This document shows, piece after piece, positions 33,078 to 40,485 of a stretch of DNA of 40,485 nt (positions are counted from its first letter, which is position 1; each line of letters starts with the position of its first letter). The position numbers and the translations under genes are program-made. The notes beneath the pieces are model-generated. The model did not search any database and was not told the DNA's origin. It saw only the letters and a list, made by a program, of their open reading frames with translations. The stretch spans positions 1 to 40,485 of the forward strand of contig DISP01000086.1 in NCBI GenBank assembly GCA_002421995.1, read 5' to 3'. This DNA comes from Bacteroidales bacterium UBA6207. Its GTDB lineage: Bacteria; Bacteroidota; Bacteroidia; Bacteroidales; F082.

Positions 33078-34595
33078 ATGGCCATTTTAAATGCAGTAAT
33101 GTCGTGGCTGATGCGAAAAAGAATTCATCAGATTGAACTGTTCGTGAAGTATCCGCATGAGGTTCAGGATGAGTGGTTTAAACGGCTTATCAACGCGGGC
33201 CGGTCAACCGAATGGGGGAGGCTGTATGATTATAAATCAATCATTTCGTACGTTGACTTTGCAAACCGGGTGCCGGTGAGCGATTATGAGCAGCTGAAAC
33301 CTTTTATTGACAGGCTGAGGGCTGGTGAGCAAAATATATTATGGCCCGAAGAAATCAAGTGGTTTGCCAAATCGTCTGGAACAACATCGAGCAAAAGCAA
33401 ATTTATACCCGTGAGCAATGCTTCGCTCGAAGAGTGCCATTTCAAGGGCGGAAAAGATATGATTTCGCTCTATGTAAACAATTTTCCCGATAGCGAGGTG
33501 TTCGATGGGCGCGGACTTGTGATGGGTGGCAGTCACTCAATCACCGAGGTAAGCACCGATTCATATTATGATGGCGACCTGTCGGCGATACTGATTCAAA
33601 ACCTTCCATTCTGGGTTCAGTTCATGAAAACCCCAAACCTGAACATCGCACTGATGGATGAGTGGGAGGCCAAGATTGAAATGATGGCGCATGAAACCAT
33701 GCAGCATGATGTGACGAGTATTGCCGGCGTGCCCTCCTGGACAATGGTTTTGCTGCGTAAGATTCTCGAGATATCCGGAAAGGAAAATATCTCGGAAGTA
33801 TGGCCGCGCCTCGAGGTCTTTTTTCATGGTGGCGTGAGCCTCGATCCATACAGAGAACAACTCCGACAGCTGATCCCTTCCGGAAAAATGCATTATATGG
33901 AAACCTATAATGCCTCCGAAGGGTTTTTCGGCATTCAGGATCTTTCTGACGGGAATGAGCTGTTGCTGATGCTCGACTATGGAATTTTTTATGAGTTCAT
34001 TCCTGTTGATGCCTTGCAGGATGAAAATCCGAAAGTGCTGCGTTTGTCAGAGGTTGAAAAAGGCGTCGTGTATGCAATGGTCATCACAACCAATGCGGGC
34101 TTGTGGCGTTATTTGATTGGCGATACGGTGATTTTCACCTCTTTGTCGCCTTTCAGGCTAAAGATTACCGGCCGTACAAAGAGTTATATCAACACTTTTG
34201 GCGAAGAGCTGATGGTTGACAATGCCGAAAAAGCACTCAGTATTGCATGTTCCAAATGTCATGCTGTGATTTCTGACTACACAGCAGGTCCTCATTTTTC
34301 GCCCGACCGCCAAACAGCGGCACATGAATGGATCATAGAGTTCGAGAAAGCGCCCGAAAACCCCGAATATTTCAACGAGGCTTTCGACAATGCCCTGAAG
34401 TCGCTCAACTCTGATTATGAAGCCAAAAGATACCATAACATGGTGCTGATGCCTCCAATTATCCATGCAGTGCCTCAGGGAACATTTTACAACTGGTTGA
34501 AAATGAAGGGAAAACTCGGAGGGCAAAACAAAGTTCCACGCCTGTCAAACGACAGGATAATTCTTGATGAAATTCTTCCAATTATCAAACGGTAG
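33078..34595 (+). CDS. GH3-family acyl-adenylating enzyme
   Basis: The 505-residue product belongs to the GH3 auxin-responsive promoter family. Plant members activate a carboxylic acid with ATP and join it to an amino acid. Visible features are the phosphate-binding loop WFAKSSGTTSSKSKFIPVS (about 94-112), a GVPSWTMVLLRKI segment (about 217), YNASEGFFGIQD (about 275-286) and the YLIGDTVIFTSLSPFRLKITGRTKS split around residues 344-368. It is full length and starts 25 bases after the permease gene. Bacterial GH3 proteins are common in Bacteroidota but their substrates are largely unknown, so I give no specific reaction. Confidence 0.85.
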   Translation: MAILNAVMSWLMRKRIHQIELFVKYPHEVQDEWFKRLINAGRSTEWGRLYDYKSIISYVDFANRVPVSDYEQLKPFIDRLRAGEQNILWPEEIKWFAKSSGTTSSKSKFIPVSNASLEECHFKGGKDMISLYVNNFPDSEVFDGRGLVMGGSHSITEVSTDSYYDGDLSAILIQNLPFWVQFMKTPNLNIALMDEWEAKIEMMAHETMQHDVTSIAGVPSWTMVLLRKILEISGKENISEVWPRLEVFFHGGVSLDPYREQLRQLIPSGKMHYMETYNASEGFFGIQDLSDGNELLLMLDYGIFYEFIPVDALQDENPKVLRLSEVEKGVVYAMVITTNAGLWRYLIGDTVIFTSLSPFRLKITGRTKSYINTFGEELMVDNAEKALSIACSKCHAVISDYTAGPHFSPDRQTAAHEWIIEFEKAPENPEYFNEAFDNALKSLNSDYEAKRYHNMVLMPPIIHAVPQGTFYNWLKMKGKLGGQNKVPRLSNDRIILDEILPIIKR

Positions 34596-34611
34596 ATTGA
34601 AAGCAATCCTT

Positions 34612-34619
34612 TACATTTG
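34612..34619 (+). promoter_or_regulatory. Candidate -7 element for the deoxynucleoside kinase
   Basis: TACATTTG matches TAnnTTTG and lies 16 bases before the kinase ATG. No TTG at 19-21 base spacing is seen. Confidence 0.35.
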
Positions 34620-34634
34620 CGCAAAACTTAAGCC

Positions 34635-35246
34635 ATGCATATCGCGATATCAGGAAATATAGGATCAGGTAAGACGACCCTTACCAGACTTTTGGCAAAA
34701 CATTTCGGTTGGACGCCTCATTTCGAAGACGTTGAAAACAATCCTTATTTGCATAGTTTTTATGAAGACATGCAGCGCTGGTCGTTTAACCTGCAGGTTT
34801 ATTTTCTAAACAGCAGGTTCAGACAGGTAGTCGAAATAAGACAAGGTGATAAAACAGTGGTGCAGGACAGAACCATTTATGAGGACGCGCATATTTTTGC
34901 GCCCAACCTGCATGCAATGAACCTCATGTCGTCGCGCGATTTTGAAAACTACAGCTCGCTCTTTGAGTTGATGAGCAGTTTCATCCAACCTCCTGATTTG
35001 CTGATCTATCTGCGTGCATCGGTTCCTACACTTGTGAGCCAGATTCAGAAACGCGGCCGCGACTACGAAGCTTCCATCCGCCTGGATTACCTTAAGCATC
35101 TGAACGAAAGATATGAAGCCTGGATTTCGAAATATACCCACGGGAAACTCCTGATTGTTGAAGTTGATGAAATTGACCTGGAGAAACCGGCCGACCTGAG
35201 CTTTGTGATCGAAAAGGTGAACGCCAACCTGCATGGTTTGTTTTAA
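34635..35246 (+). CDS. Deoxynucleoside kinase
   Basis: This enzyme phosphorylates deoxynucleosides to monophosphates in the salvage pathway. The 203-residue product begins with the P-loop SGNIGSGKTTLTRLL (residues 6-20), has the DRT motif in VVQDRTIYEDAHIF (78-80) and a LID-like arginine cluster QKRGRDYE (138-145). These place it in the dCK/dGK/dAK-type kinase family rather than the TK1-type thymidine kinases. The base preference cannot be read with confidence. kdsB follows after 18 bases and is probably co-transcribed. Confidence 0.9.
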   Translation: MHIAISGNIGSGKTTLTRLLAKHFGWTPHFEDVENNPYLHSFYEDMQRWSFNLQVYFLNSRFRQVVEIRQGDKTVVQDRTIYEDAHIFAPNLHAMNLMSSRDFENYSSLFELMSSFIQPPDLLIYLRASVPTLVSQIQKRGRDYEASIRLDYLKHLNERYEAWISKYTHGKLLIVEVDEIDLEKPADLSFVIEKVNANLHGLF

Positions 35247-35264
35247 AAGTATAAGATTCATTCA

Positions 35265-36002
35265 ATGAATATCTTAGGTGTTATCCCTGCCCGTTTTGCC
35301 TCTTCACGTTTTCCGGGAAAACCACTTGCCGACATCAAAGGGAAACCGATGATTCAAAGGGTTTACGCGCAATGCCAGCAAGCACACTCGTTGAATAAAA
35401 TCGTTGTGGCCACTGACGATTTGCGCATTTTTGAAGCGGTGTTGGCTTTTGGAGGCGAGGCAGTGATGACCTCTGCCGACCATCAAAGCGGTACCGACCG
35501 TTGCCGTGAAGCCTTGCAAAAACAGAACAGTGTTTTTGATGCTGTTGTGAACATTCAGGGCGACGAACCCGCAATACATCCCGAACAGATTGATCAGCTG
35601 GCAGAGTTGTTGCAGAAGCAAAAGTTTGATATTGCAACACTGGCTCATCCAGTTTCGGACGAAACAGAGCTTTTCAACCCCAATGTTGTTAAAGTAGTGT
35701 GCTCCGAACAAGGCAAAGCATTGTATTTCAGCCGCAGTCCGATACCCTATGTACGCGGAGCCGCTGAGGCTGACTGGCTGAAACACTTTCACTATTTGCG
35801 GCATGTGGGAATGTATGCCTACCTTACGCCTGTGCTTGAGCAAATAGCAGGGCTTGCCCTTTCGCCGCTCGAGAAAGCCGAATCGCTCGAACAACTCAGG
35901 TGGCTCGAAAATGGCTACAACATCGGTGTTGGCATCACACATCAGCTGAACACAGGGGTTGATACCCCGGAGGATCTTGAAAAAATCCGGAACTTTTTTT
36001 GA
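35265..36002 (+). CDS. kdsB: 3-deoxy-manno-octulosonate cytidylyltransferase
   Basis: KdsB activates Kdo as CMP-Kdo for attachment to lipid A, so the cell makes Kdo-containing lipopolysaccharide. The 245-residue product shows the nucleotide-binding N-terminus GVIPARFASSRFPGKPLADI, ATDD near 45, SGTDRCREAL near 75, NIQGDEP near 94 and the conserved RHVGMYAY near 185. Length is normal. With an LPS-transport permease two genes upstream, this part of the operon serves the outer membrane. Confidence 0.96.
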   Translation: MNILGVIPARFASSRFPGKPLADIKGKPMIQRVYAQCQQAHSLNKIVVATDDLRIFEAVLAFGGEAVMTSADHQSGTDRCREALQKQNSVFDAVVNIQGDEPAIHPEQIDQLAELLQKQKFDIATLAHPVSDETELFNPNVVKVVCSEQGKALYFSRSPIPYVRGAAEADWLKHFHYLRHVGMYAYLTPVLEQIAGLALSPLEKAESLEQLRWLENGYNIGVGITHQLNTGVDTPEDLEKIRNFF

Positions 36003-36080
36003 TTTTCGACGTAGAACGACGTATCTTAGCAGGCTCATTTGCTCTGTTTAACAAAAAAATAGGATTATTTCACTGATAAT

Positions 36081-37394
36081 ATGAAGATTGCCGGATATAT
36101 TGCTGATTTGCTTTTTGAGTACGAATGTGTTGTGATTCCCGGATTAGGGGGATTCCTCACACGCGACCACGCAGCCTATATTCATCCCATGAAGCATTAT
36201 TTCAAGCCACCTCACCGCGAAGTGGTTTTCAACCCGATGCTTCGAACCAACGACGGGCTTCTTCTGAGTCATATTGCACGTTTTGAGCAACTTTCATACC
36301 AGGAAGCCAAGTCGAAACTTGATCGTTTTGTGCTCAAATGCCTCAGCGTACTTGACGAAGGAAAAAAGATTCACTTCAGAAGTATCGGCAGCATCTCCTA
36401 CAACAAAGACAAGCAATTGGTTTTTGATGCCGACCCGCAACAAAACTACCTTTCGACAGCTTTCGGGCTTTCGGGTTTTGTTTCGCCCCCGATCAAGCGC
36501 GATGAGTTTCAGCGCAAGGTTGAGAAGGTGTTCAGCAGTCCGCCCCCTGTCAGAGAATCTATGCCTGCCACTGAGTCTGCTGCAGTATCCGCTGCCGCAC
36601 CGGCCAAACGTATGCTTGCTTCAAAGCGCCCGAACCGTTTCCGCCGGCAATTGGCCATTACCGGTGTGGCTGCTTCAATTCTGGCAGCTGCCTGGGGCGT
36701 GATGAACTACGAAACAGTGGGCTATTACTACAACCAATACAAAGGACATGCAAGCGTTTTGCCGTTCTTTTATGTGAGTCCGAATGAATATGTAATCAAG
36801 AATATCGAGAAATTTCCGGTGGAAGCGATGGTGCCGGACCCTACCTTGTTTCATCTGCCCGAAGGCCTTTTCAAGGCAAAAGCCGGATTGAACGACCTCG
36901 TTCCTGCATTGCCATACAAGGCAGATATAGATAAAAATGATAAACCTGTTCCGGTAGTCACCGAGGAAGTGGTTGCAGCACAAACTCCTGCCAATGAAGA
37001 AGCCGTTGTTGAGGAAGAACCAACAACCGAAGTGCCGGCAGTGGTTGCTGAAAAGCAAGAGTCGGCTCCTGTTCTTCCGGTGGAAACACAAGCAAGCCGA
37101 ATCACTGCAACTGAAATCAGGACAAACGTTCCTGCTGCGGAAAATCAAAAGAAGCTGTTGCCTGCAACAAAATCATTCTATATCATCGCCGGTGCTTTTA
37201 AAGACAAGCAAAATGCTGAAAAGCTGATTCAGTCACTGAAGGATAAGCAGTTTGAAGCAAGTTTTGCCGGTCAAACCAACGGAGGTTTGTGGCGGGTGAG
37301 TTATGGGGCTTTTGCTTCGGAAGAAGCTGCGGCTCAACAACTTCAAAGCATACGTCAGCATGAGAATGCACAAGCCTGGATTCTCGCAATTTAA
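36081..37394 (+). CDS. HU-domain and SPOR-domain membrane protein
   Basis: The 437-residue product has three parts. Residues 1-140 are two HU/IHF-like (CCDC81-type) modules: MKIAGYIADLLFEYECVV, PGLGGFLTRDHAA, NPMLRTNDGLL and HFRSIGSISYNKDKQL. Residues about 188-207 are one membrane segment (LAITGVAASILAAAWGV) after an Arg/Lys-rich stretch, which places the N-terminus in the cytoplasm. The periplasmic part has a Glu/Val/Pro-rich linker and ends in a SPOR domain (SFYIIAGAFKDKQNAEKL, about 365-437), a module that binds denuded septal peptidoglycan. The layout is typical of a Bacteroidota-specific family with no settled function. It could link DNA or a cytoplasmic protein to the division site. 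Confidence 0.88.
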   Translation: MKIAGYIADLLFEYECVVIPGLGGFLTRDHAAYIHPMKHYFKPPHREVVFNPMLRTNDGLLLSHIARFEQLSYQEAKSKLDRFVLKCLSVLDEGKKIHFRSIGSISYNKDKQLVFDADPQQNYLSTAFGLSGFVSPPIKRDEFQRKVEKVFSSPPPVRESMPATESAAVSAAAPAKRMLASKRPNRFRRQLAITGVAASILAAAWGVMNYETVGYYYNQYKGHASVLPFFYVSPNEYVIKNIEKFPVEAMVPDPTLFHLPEGLFKAKAGLNDLVPALPYKADIDKNDKPVPVVTEEVVAAQTPANEEAVVEEEPTTEVPAVVAEKQESAPVLPVETQASRITATEIRTNVPAAENQKKLLPATKSFYIIAGAFKDKQNAEKLIQSLKDKQFEASFAGQTNGGLWRVSYGAFASEEAAAQQLQSIRQHENAQAWILAI

Positions 37395-37412
37395 TTTCAA
37401 AACATTTACAGC

Positions 37413-38081
37413 GTGGGATCAAAGAACAAACTGCAAAGATTTGCAGAGAACCTGACATTTGATAATCTTTTTCAGTACAACTATGAGCAGCTTATCAACC
37501 TGCCTTTTGAATACAGAGGGAGCTGGGGAAGTAGTTTTTTTAAGAATGAAAAGCCCCTTGTGCTTGAGCTTGGTTGTGGAAAAGGCGAATATACGGTCGG
37601 CCTGGCGCAGAAATATCCTGATAAAAACTTCATTGGATTCGATATCAAAGGTGCACGATTGTGGAAAGGGCTGACGCTTGCAAAAGAAAGAGGCTTAGTC
37701 AATGTTGCTTTTGTGCGCACAAAGATTGACCACATCAACTATTTCTTTTCAGCTGATGAGGTGTCTGAAATCTGGATTACCTTTCCCGATCCGCAGCCCA
37801 GGTTGTCGCGTTCGAAAAAACGCCTTACCTCGCCTTTATTTCTTGAGCGGTATAAAAAGGTTTTGAAGAAAGACGGTGTCATTCACCTGAAGACCGACAG
37901 CCGCTTGTTGTATGATTTCACCCTTGAGGTGATAGAGGAACTTTCGCTGAAGCTCTATTATAAAAGCGATGACCTTTATGCCACCGGCGACGAAATGGAG
38001 GTGAAGGAGATACGTACTTTTTACGAACAGATATGGCTCAATCAGGGTTTGACCATCAAATATATCCGGTTTGGTTTTTAG
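37413..38081 (+). CDS. trmB: tRNA (guanine-N7-)-methyltransferase
   Basis: TrmB methylates N7 of G46 in the variable loop of tRNAs. The 222-residue product starts at a GTG, giving GSKNKLQRFAENLTFDNLFQ, the usual N-terminus of the Bacteroidota enzyme. It has the SAM site LELGCGKGEYTVGLA near 50, IGFDIKGARLW near 70 and the active-site segment WITFPDPQPRLSRSKKRL near 122. No ATG is available in a suitable place. It begins 19 bases after the HU-SPOR gene and is followed by the alkyltransferase-like gene after 3 bases. Confidence 0.94.
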   Translation: MGSKNKLQRFAENLTFDNLFQYNYEQLINLPFEYRGSWGSSFFKNEKPLVLELGCGKGEYTVGLAQKYPDKNFIGFDIKGARLWKGLTLAKERGLVNVAFVRTKIDHINYFFSADEVSEIWITFPDPQPRLSRSKKRLTSPLFLERYKKVLKKDGVIHLKTDSRLLYDFTLEVIEELSLKLYYKSDDLYATGDEMEVKEIRTFYEQIWLNQGLTIKYIRFGF

Positions 38082-38084
38082 CTT

Positions 38085-38420
38085 ATGGAAACCTTGGGTT
38101 TTTTTGATCAGGTGTATGAGGTTGTTAAGCTGGTCCCGCCGGGAAGGGTGACAAGCTACGGTGCCATTGCAGCTTATCTGGGTTCGAAGGGCAGCGCGCG
38201 CATGGTTGGCTGGGCCATGAACCAATCGCATAAGATGTCATACAATATTCCTGCCCACAGGGTTGTAAACAGAAAAGGCCTCCTGACCGGTAAAGCACAC
38301 TTTGGCGGCTACGATGTGATGCGCCAACTGCTCGAAAGCGAGGGTATAATAATCGAAGGAGACCAGATTATAAATTTTGGCGAGCGGTTTTGGGATCCCG
38401 CAAAAGAGTTGTTGCCGTAA
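38085..38420 (+). CDS. Alkyltransferase-like (ATL) DNA-binding protein, MGMT family
   Basis: The 111-residue product is the DNA-binding domain of the O6-alkylguanine transferase family. The helix-turn-helix with RVTSYGAIAAYLGSKGSARM (about 21-40) contains the expected tyrosine and arginine finger. The active-site motif, PCHRV in true transferases, reads PAHRV with Ala57 in place of the acceptor cysteine. Proteins of this kind bind O6-alkylguanine lesions and pass them to nucleotide excision repair; they cannot remove the alkyl group. It lies 3 bases after trmB and its stop is 5 bases from that of the opposing LacI gene. Confidence 0.9.
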   Translation: METLGFFDQVYEVVKLVPPGRVTSYGAIAAYLGSKGSARMVGWAMNQSHKMSYNIPAHRVVNRKGLLTGKAHFGGYDVMRQLLESEGIIIEGDQIINFGERFWDPAKELLP

Positions 38421-38425
38421 TAAAC

Positions 38426-39436
38426 TTAGGTGGAGCTGCGGACAACCAATTTGGTTTTGATGACTTTTTTCACCGGTTTGAAATCCGAATTGTCATCTTC
38501 CTTCAGTCTTTTTAGCAGCATCAAACAAGCCTCGCGGCCAAGATCAAAGCCAAACTGATCAATGGTTGTCAGTTCAGGTTCGCTGATGGCTGCCGACTTG
38601 CTGTTTTCAAAACCTACAACTTTGATATCTTCGGGCACACGTTTTCCCAGTTCACGGGCAGCTTTGATGATTGCGATGGCCGACATATCATTCACGGCGA
38701 AGAATCCGTCGGGGGCTTCGGGTTTCCGCAGGATGTCATGCGCGGCTTTTTTGGCGGTTTCAAAGGTGTCGGCCAAAAATACAAGGTCATGACGGAAGTG
38801 AATGTTATGTTTCAGCAGTGCATCATGGTAACCCGAGAGGCGGCTCTTTCCAATCTGGAGGTTTTGGGGGGCAGCGAAGTGAGCAATCTTTTTGCATCCC
38901 TTTTCAATGAGGTGGTTCACTGCAAGAAAAGCGCCCTGATAGTCGTCGGCCACCACCTGATCGGCAGGAAGCTCCTCAGTGGTACGGTCGAAAAACACCA
39001 CCGGAATTTCATTGTCAATCAACTTTTGAAAATGAGAGAAATCATTGGTTTCTTTGGAGAACGAAACCAAAACCCCGTCAACACGGTTTGTTAAAACCGC
39101 CTGGGTGTTTATCACTTCACGTTTATAGGATTCGTTTGACTGGAAAACCATCACGCTGTAATCGTTTTTATAGGCCACTTCTTCAATACCATTGATGATA
39201 GCAGAAAAGAAGTAGTGTTCGATTTCGGGGATGATGAGACCAATGGTTCTTGTTGAATTGTTGCGCAGGTTTAGGGCGATTCTGTTTGGCCGGTAACCAA
39301 GCAATCCTGCAAGTTCCTTAACGGCAGTTCTCGTTTTCGGGCTGATATCAGGATGGTCCTTAAGAGCCCTCGATACTGTTGATGTTGATAAACCTAACTT
39401 TGAGGCAATGTCTTTGATGGTGACCTGACGCTTCAT
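38426..39436 (-). CDS. LacI-family transcriptional regulator
   Basis: The 336-residue product has an N-terminal LacI helix-turn-helix (TIKDIASKLGLSTSTVSRAL, residues 5-24), the hinge helix region with YRPNRIALNLR, and a periplasmic-binding-protein-like effector domain (TIGLIIPEIEHYFFSAIING onward). The start is the ATG at 39436; a frame open to 39526 adds 30 residues without family likeness. It is divergent from a susC-like gene, the usual layout for a regulator of a sugar-uptake locus. The ligand is probably a sugar or sugar phosphate, but nothing in the window identifies it. Confidence 0.93.
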   Translation of the reverse strand: MKRQVTIKDIASKLGLSTSTVSRALKDHPDISPKTRTAVKELAGLLGYRPNRIALNLRNNSTRTIGLIIPEIEHYFFSAIINGIEEVAYKNDYSVMVFQSNESYKREVINTQAVLTNRVDGVLVSFSKETNDFSHFQKLIDNEIPVVFFDRTTEELPADQVVADDYQGAFLAVNHLIEKGCKKIAHFAAPQNLQIGKSRLSGYHDALLKHNIHFRHDLVFLADTFETAKKAAHDILRKPEAPDGFFAVNDMSAIAIIKAARELGKRVPEDIKVVGFENSKSAAISEPELTTIDQFGFDLGREACLMLLKRLKEDDNSDFKPVKKVIKTKLVVRSST

Positions 39437-39523
39437 TTTTGTCCTGTTACTTGATGATAGAGGATATTTGCAACTGATTTGCCGGATAAAGATACGACAA
39501 TTTGTTGTCAGCAAAATCCGCAT

Positions 39524-39531
39524 CAAAATTA
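39524..39531 (-). promoter_or_regulatory. Candidate -7 element for the LacI-family gene
   Basis: On the minus strand this is TAATTTTG, a full match to TAnnTTTG, about 88 bases upstream of the ATG at 39436. A TTG lies 22 bases further upstream, slightly beyond normal spacing. Confidence 0.35.
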
Positions 39532-39541
39532 TTTATTTTAT

Positions 39542-39555
39542 TTCAATCGTTTGCA
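39542..39555. promoter_or_regulatory. Candidate LacI-type operator between the divergent genes
   Basis: TTCAATCGTTTGCA is centred on CG at 39548-39549, and four of six positions are symmetric. LacI-family sites are palindromes centred on CG. It would overlap the -33 region of the regulator's own promoter, implying autoregulation. The match is imperfect. Confidence 0.25.
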
Positions 39556-39608
39556 ATGTAAATATTGAAATAATAGTGCATTTAACAGTTCGTTAAGGAA
39601 TGTTTTTC

Positions 39609-39616
39609 TAATTTTG
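39609..39616 (+). promoter_or_regulatory. Candidate -7 element for the susC-like gene
   Basis: TAATTTTG matches TAnnTTTG. Transcription would start near 39623, giving a leader of about 90 bases before the signal-peptide coding region. The -33 TTG is not clear. Confidence 0.35.
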
Positions 39617-39712
39617 TGTATCATAAAAATTAAGAAAATGTTAAGCAACTGATGTTTTCGTAAATTATTCTAAATCAAATCACTAATCACTAATCTCTAA
39701 AGTTTAACACTT

Positions 39713-40485
39713 ATTAATAAATTTTTCAGGCAGTTATTGCTGCTTATGCTTGTGTTTGTAACAACATCTATGGCATTTGGGTAAACAGCTACTGTCAAAG
39801 GGATTGTAAGGGACAAGACCAATGGTGAAACTTTGCCCGGCGCTAACGTGCTGGTCAAAGGAACCCTTATTGGTGCTTCAACTGATTTCGACGGCAAATA
39901 CAGCCTTCAGAACATTCCCGCCGGCAATGCTGAAATTGAAGTAAGTTTTGTGGGCTATCTGCCTTCAACAAAAACTGTGACACTGAGCGCCGGACAAACG
40001 CTCGAGCTCAATTTTGATCTTGCAACAGATGCCGTGGCACTGGAAGAGTACATCGTTATCGGTTATGGTGTACAAAAGAAAAGCGACAAGACAGGGGCGG
40101 TTTCTCATTTAGTAGCCGATGAATTGAATCAGGGATCGTTGACAGATCCTATTCAAGGAATCCAAGGCAAAGCTGCAGGGGTATTAATCTCGAAAAAAGG
40201 CGGCGACCCTAACTCAGGTTTTGCGGTGCGTATCAGAGGATCGGCAGGATATGACGCTAGTACACAACCACTTTTTGTTATTGATGGTGTTTCGAATGCC
40301 GACCCAACCTCTATCGCTCCGGAGAATATCGAGAGTTACAACATCTTAAAGGATGCTGCTTCCACGGCGATATATGGCTCCCAGGGAGCAAACGGTGTTA
40401 TAATTATTACAACCAAAAAGGGAAAATTCGCAGCCAAGGGTGCAAAGCAATCGAAAATTGATTTATATGAGTCTCGGTAAAGATA
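39713..40485 (+). pseudogene. SusC/RagA-type TonB-dependent receptor, 5' part, damaged and cut by the window edge
   Basis: The reading frame encodes a signal peptide (KFFRQLLLLMLVFVTTSMAF), a carboxypeptidase-regulatory-like domain (TATVKGIVRD, PGANVLVKG, GKYSLQNIPAG, VSFVGYLPS) and the start of the plug domain (GYGVQKKSDKTGAVSH, GKAAGVLISKKGG, VRIRGSAGY, FVIDGVSN, YGSQGANGVIIITTKKG). These receptors import glycans or peptides across the outer membrane with a SusD partner. Three defects are visible. No ATG precedes the signal peptide: the in-frame codons are CTT ATT AAT AAA. TAA at 39782-39784 sits where glutamine (CAA) is expected after AFG. The frame ends at TAA 40478-40480, while a shift near 40463-40466 would restore MSLGKD. 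The rest of the gene is outside the window. Confidence 0.7.

Noticed and set aside
35304..36038. A 244-codon open frame antisense to kdsB
   Set aside because: It is a shadow of a strongly supported gene on the other strand and its translation matches no recognisable domain.
39697..39897. Antisense open frame over the susC-like signal peptide
   Set aside because: The opposite strand encodes clear receptor sequence; the antisense frame has no family features.
1..40485. CRISPR arrays, insertion sequences, integrases, tRNA or rRNA genes, toxin-antitoxin or defence loci
   Set aside because: I looked for regular repeats, transposase motifs, terminal inverted repeats and recognisable genes of these classes and saw none.

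Overview
The window reads as chromosomal DNA from a member of the phylum Bacteroidota, probably an anaerobic or environmental Bacteroidales-like lineage. The signs are: a GldA-type ABC ATPase, two proteins with type IX secretion (T9SS) C-terminal sorting domains, a SusC/RagA-type TonB receptor beside a LacI regulator, a GlsA/GlsB glycine-lipid pair, an HU-SPOR fusion protein, the FtsZ C-terminus FLHDNVD, and many -7 elements of the Bacteroidota form TAnnTTTG. About 40.5 kb of mostly core genes cut off inside a gene at each end would suit a large-insert clone or contig fragment (inference).

Layout. 1-548 (-) is the 5' part of a gldA-like ATPase gene. 762-2245 (+) is a decayed T9SS cargo gene with two premature stops and one frameshift. 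2515-5183 (+) is a translation operon, rplM-rpsI-rpsB-tsf, with a good promoter, a structured leader before rpsB and a strong terminator. 5279-21124 (-) is a long division and cell-wall (dcw) cluster, transcribed mraZ-rsmH-ftsL-ftsI-murE-mraY-murD-ftsW-murG-murC-ftsQ-ftsA-ftsZ-yqeY. Its genes mostly overlap or abut; the only sizeable gap is 85 AT-rich bases before ftsZ. Three GTGG repeats spaced exactly 10 bp apart upstream of mraZ look like its MraZ operator.

21433-23898 (+) carries glsA-glsB (N-acyl-glycine lipid synthesis) and engB (ribosome assembly). 23882-25848 (-) holds a biotin carrier and a carboxyltransferase without a biotin carboxylase. 26140-26883 (-) is an intact T9SS cargo protein. 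26974-30831 (-) holds a glycosyltransferase, an ECF sigma factor and a solitary urocanate hydratase whose promoter sits inside a perfect inverted repeat. 30843-38420 (+) runs tgt, lptF/G-like permease, GH3-family enzyme, deoxynucleoside kinase, kdsB, HU-SPOR protein, trmB and an alkyltransferase-like protein. 38426-39436 (-) is a LacI regulator, divergent from a damaged susC-like gene that runs off the right edge.

Together the genes cover translation, septal peptidoglycan synthesis with meso-diaminopimelate (MurE has DNPR), and envelope lipid assembly (Kdo activation by KdsB, an LptF/G permease, glycine lipids). I found no CRISPR array, insertion sequence, tRNA, rRNA or prophage, and no clear novel defence or mobile system. 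The most interesting items are the MraZ operator, the rpsB leader, the hutU dyad, the two decayed surface-protein genes, the HU-SPOR protein, the bacterial GH3 enzyme and the Tgt that lacks the usual zinc cysteines.
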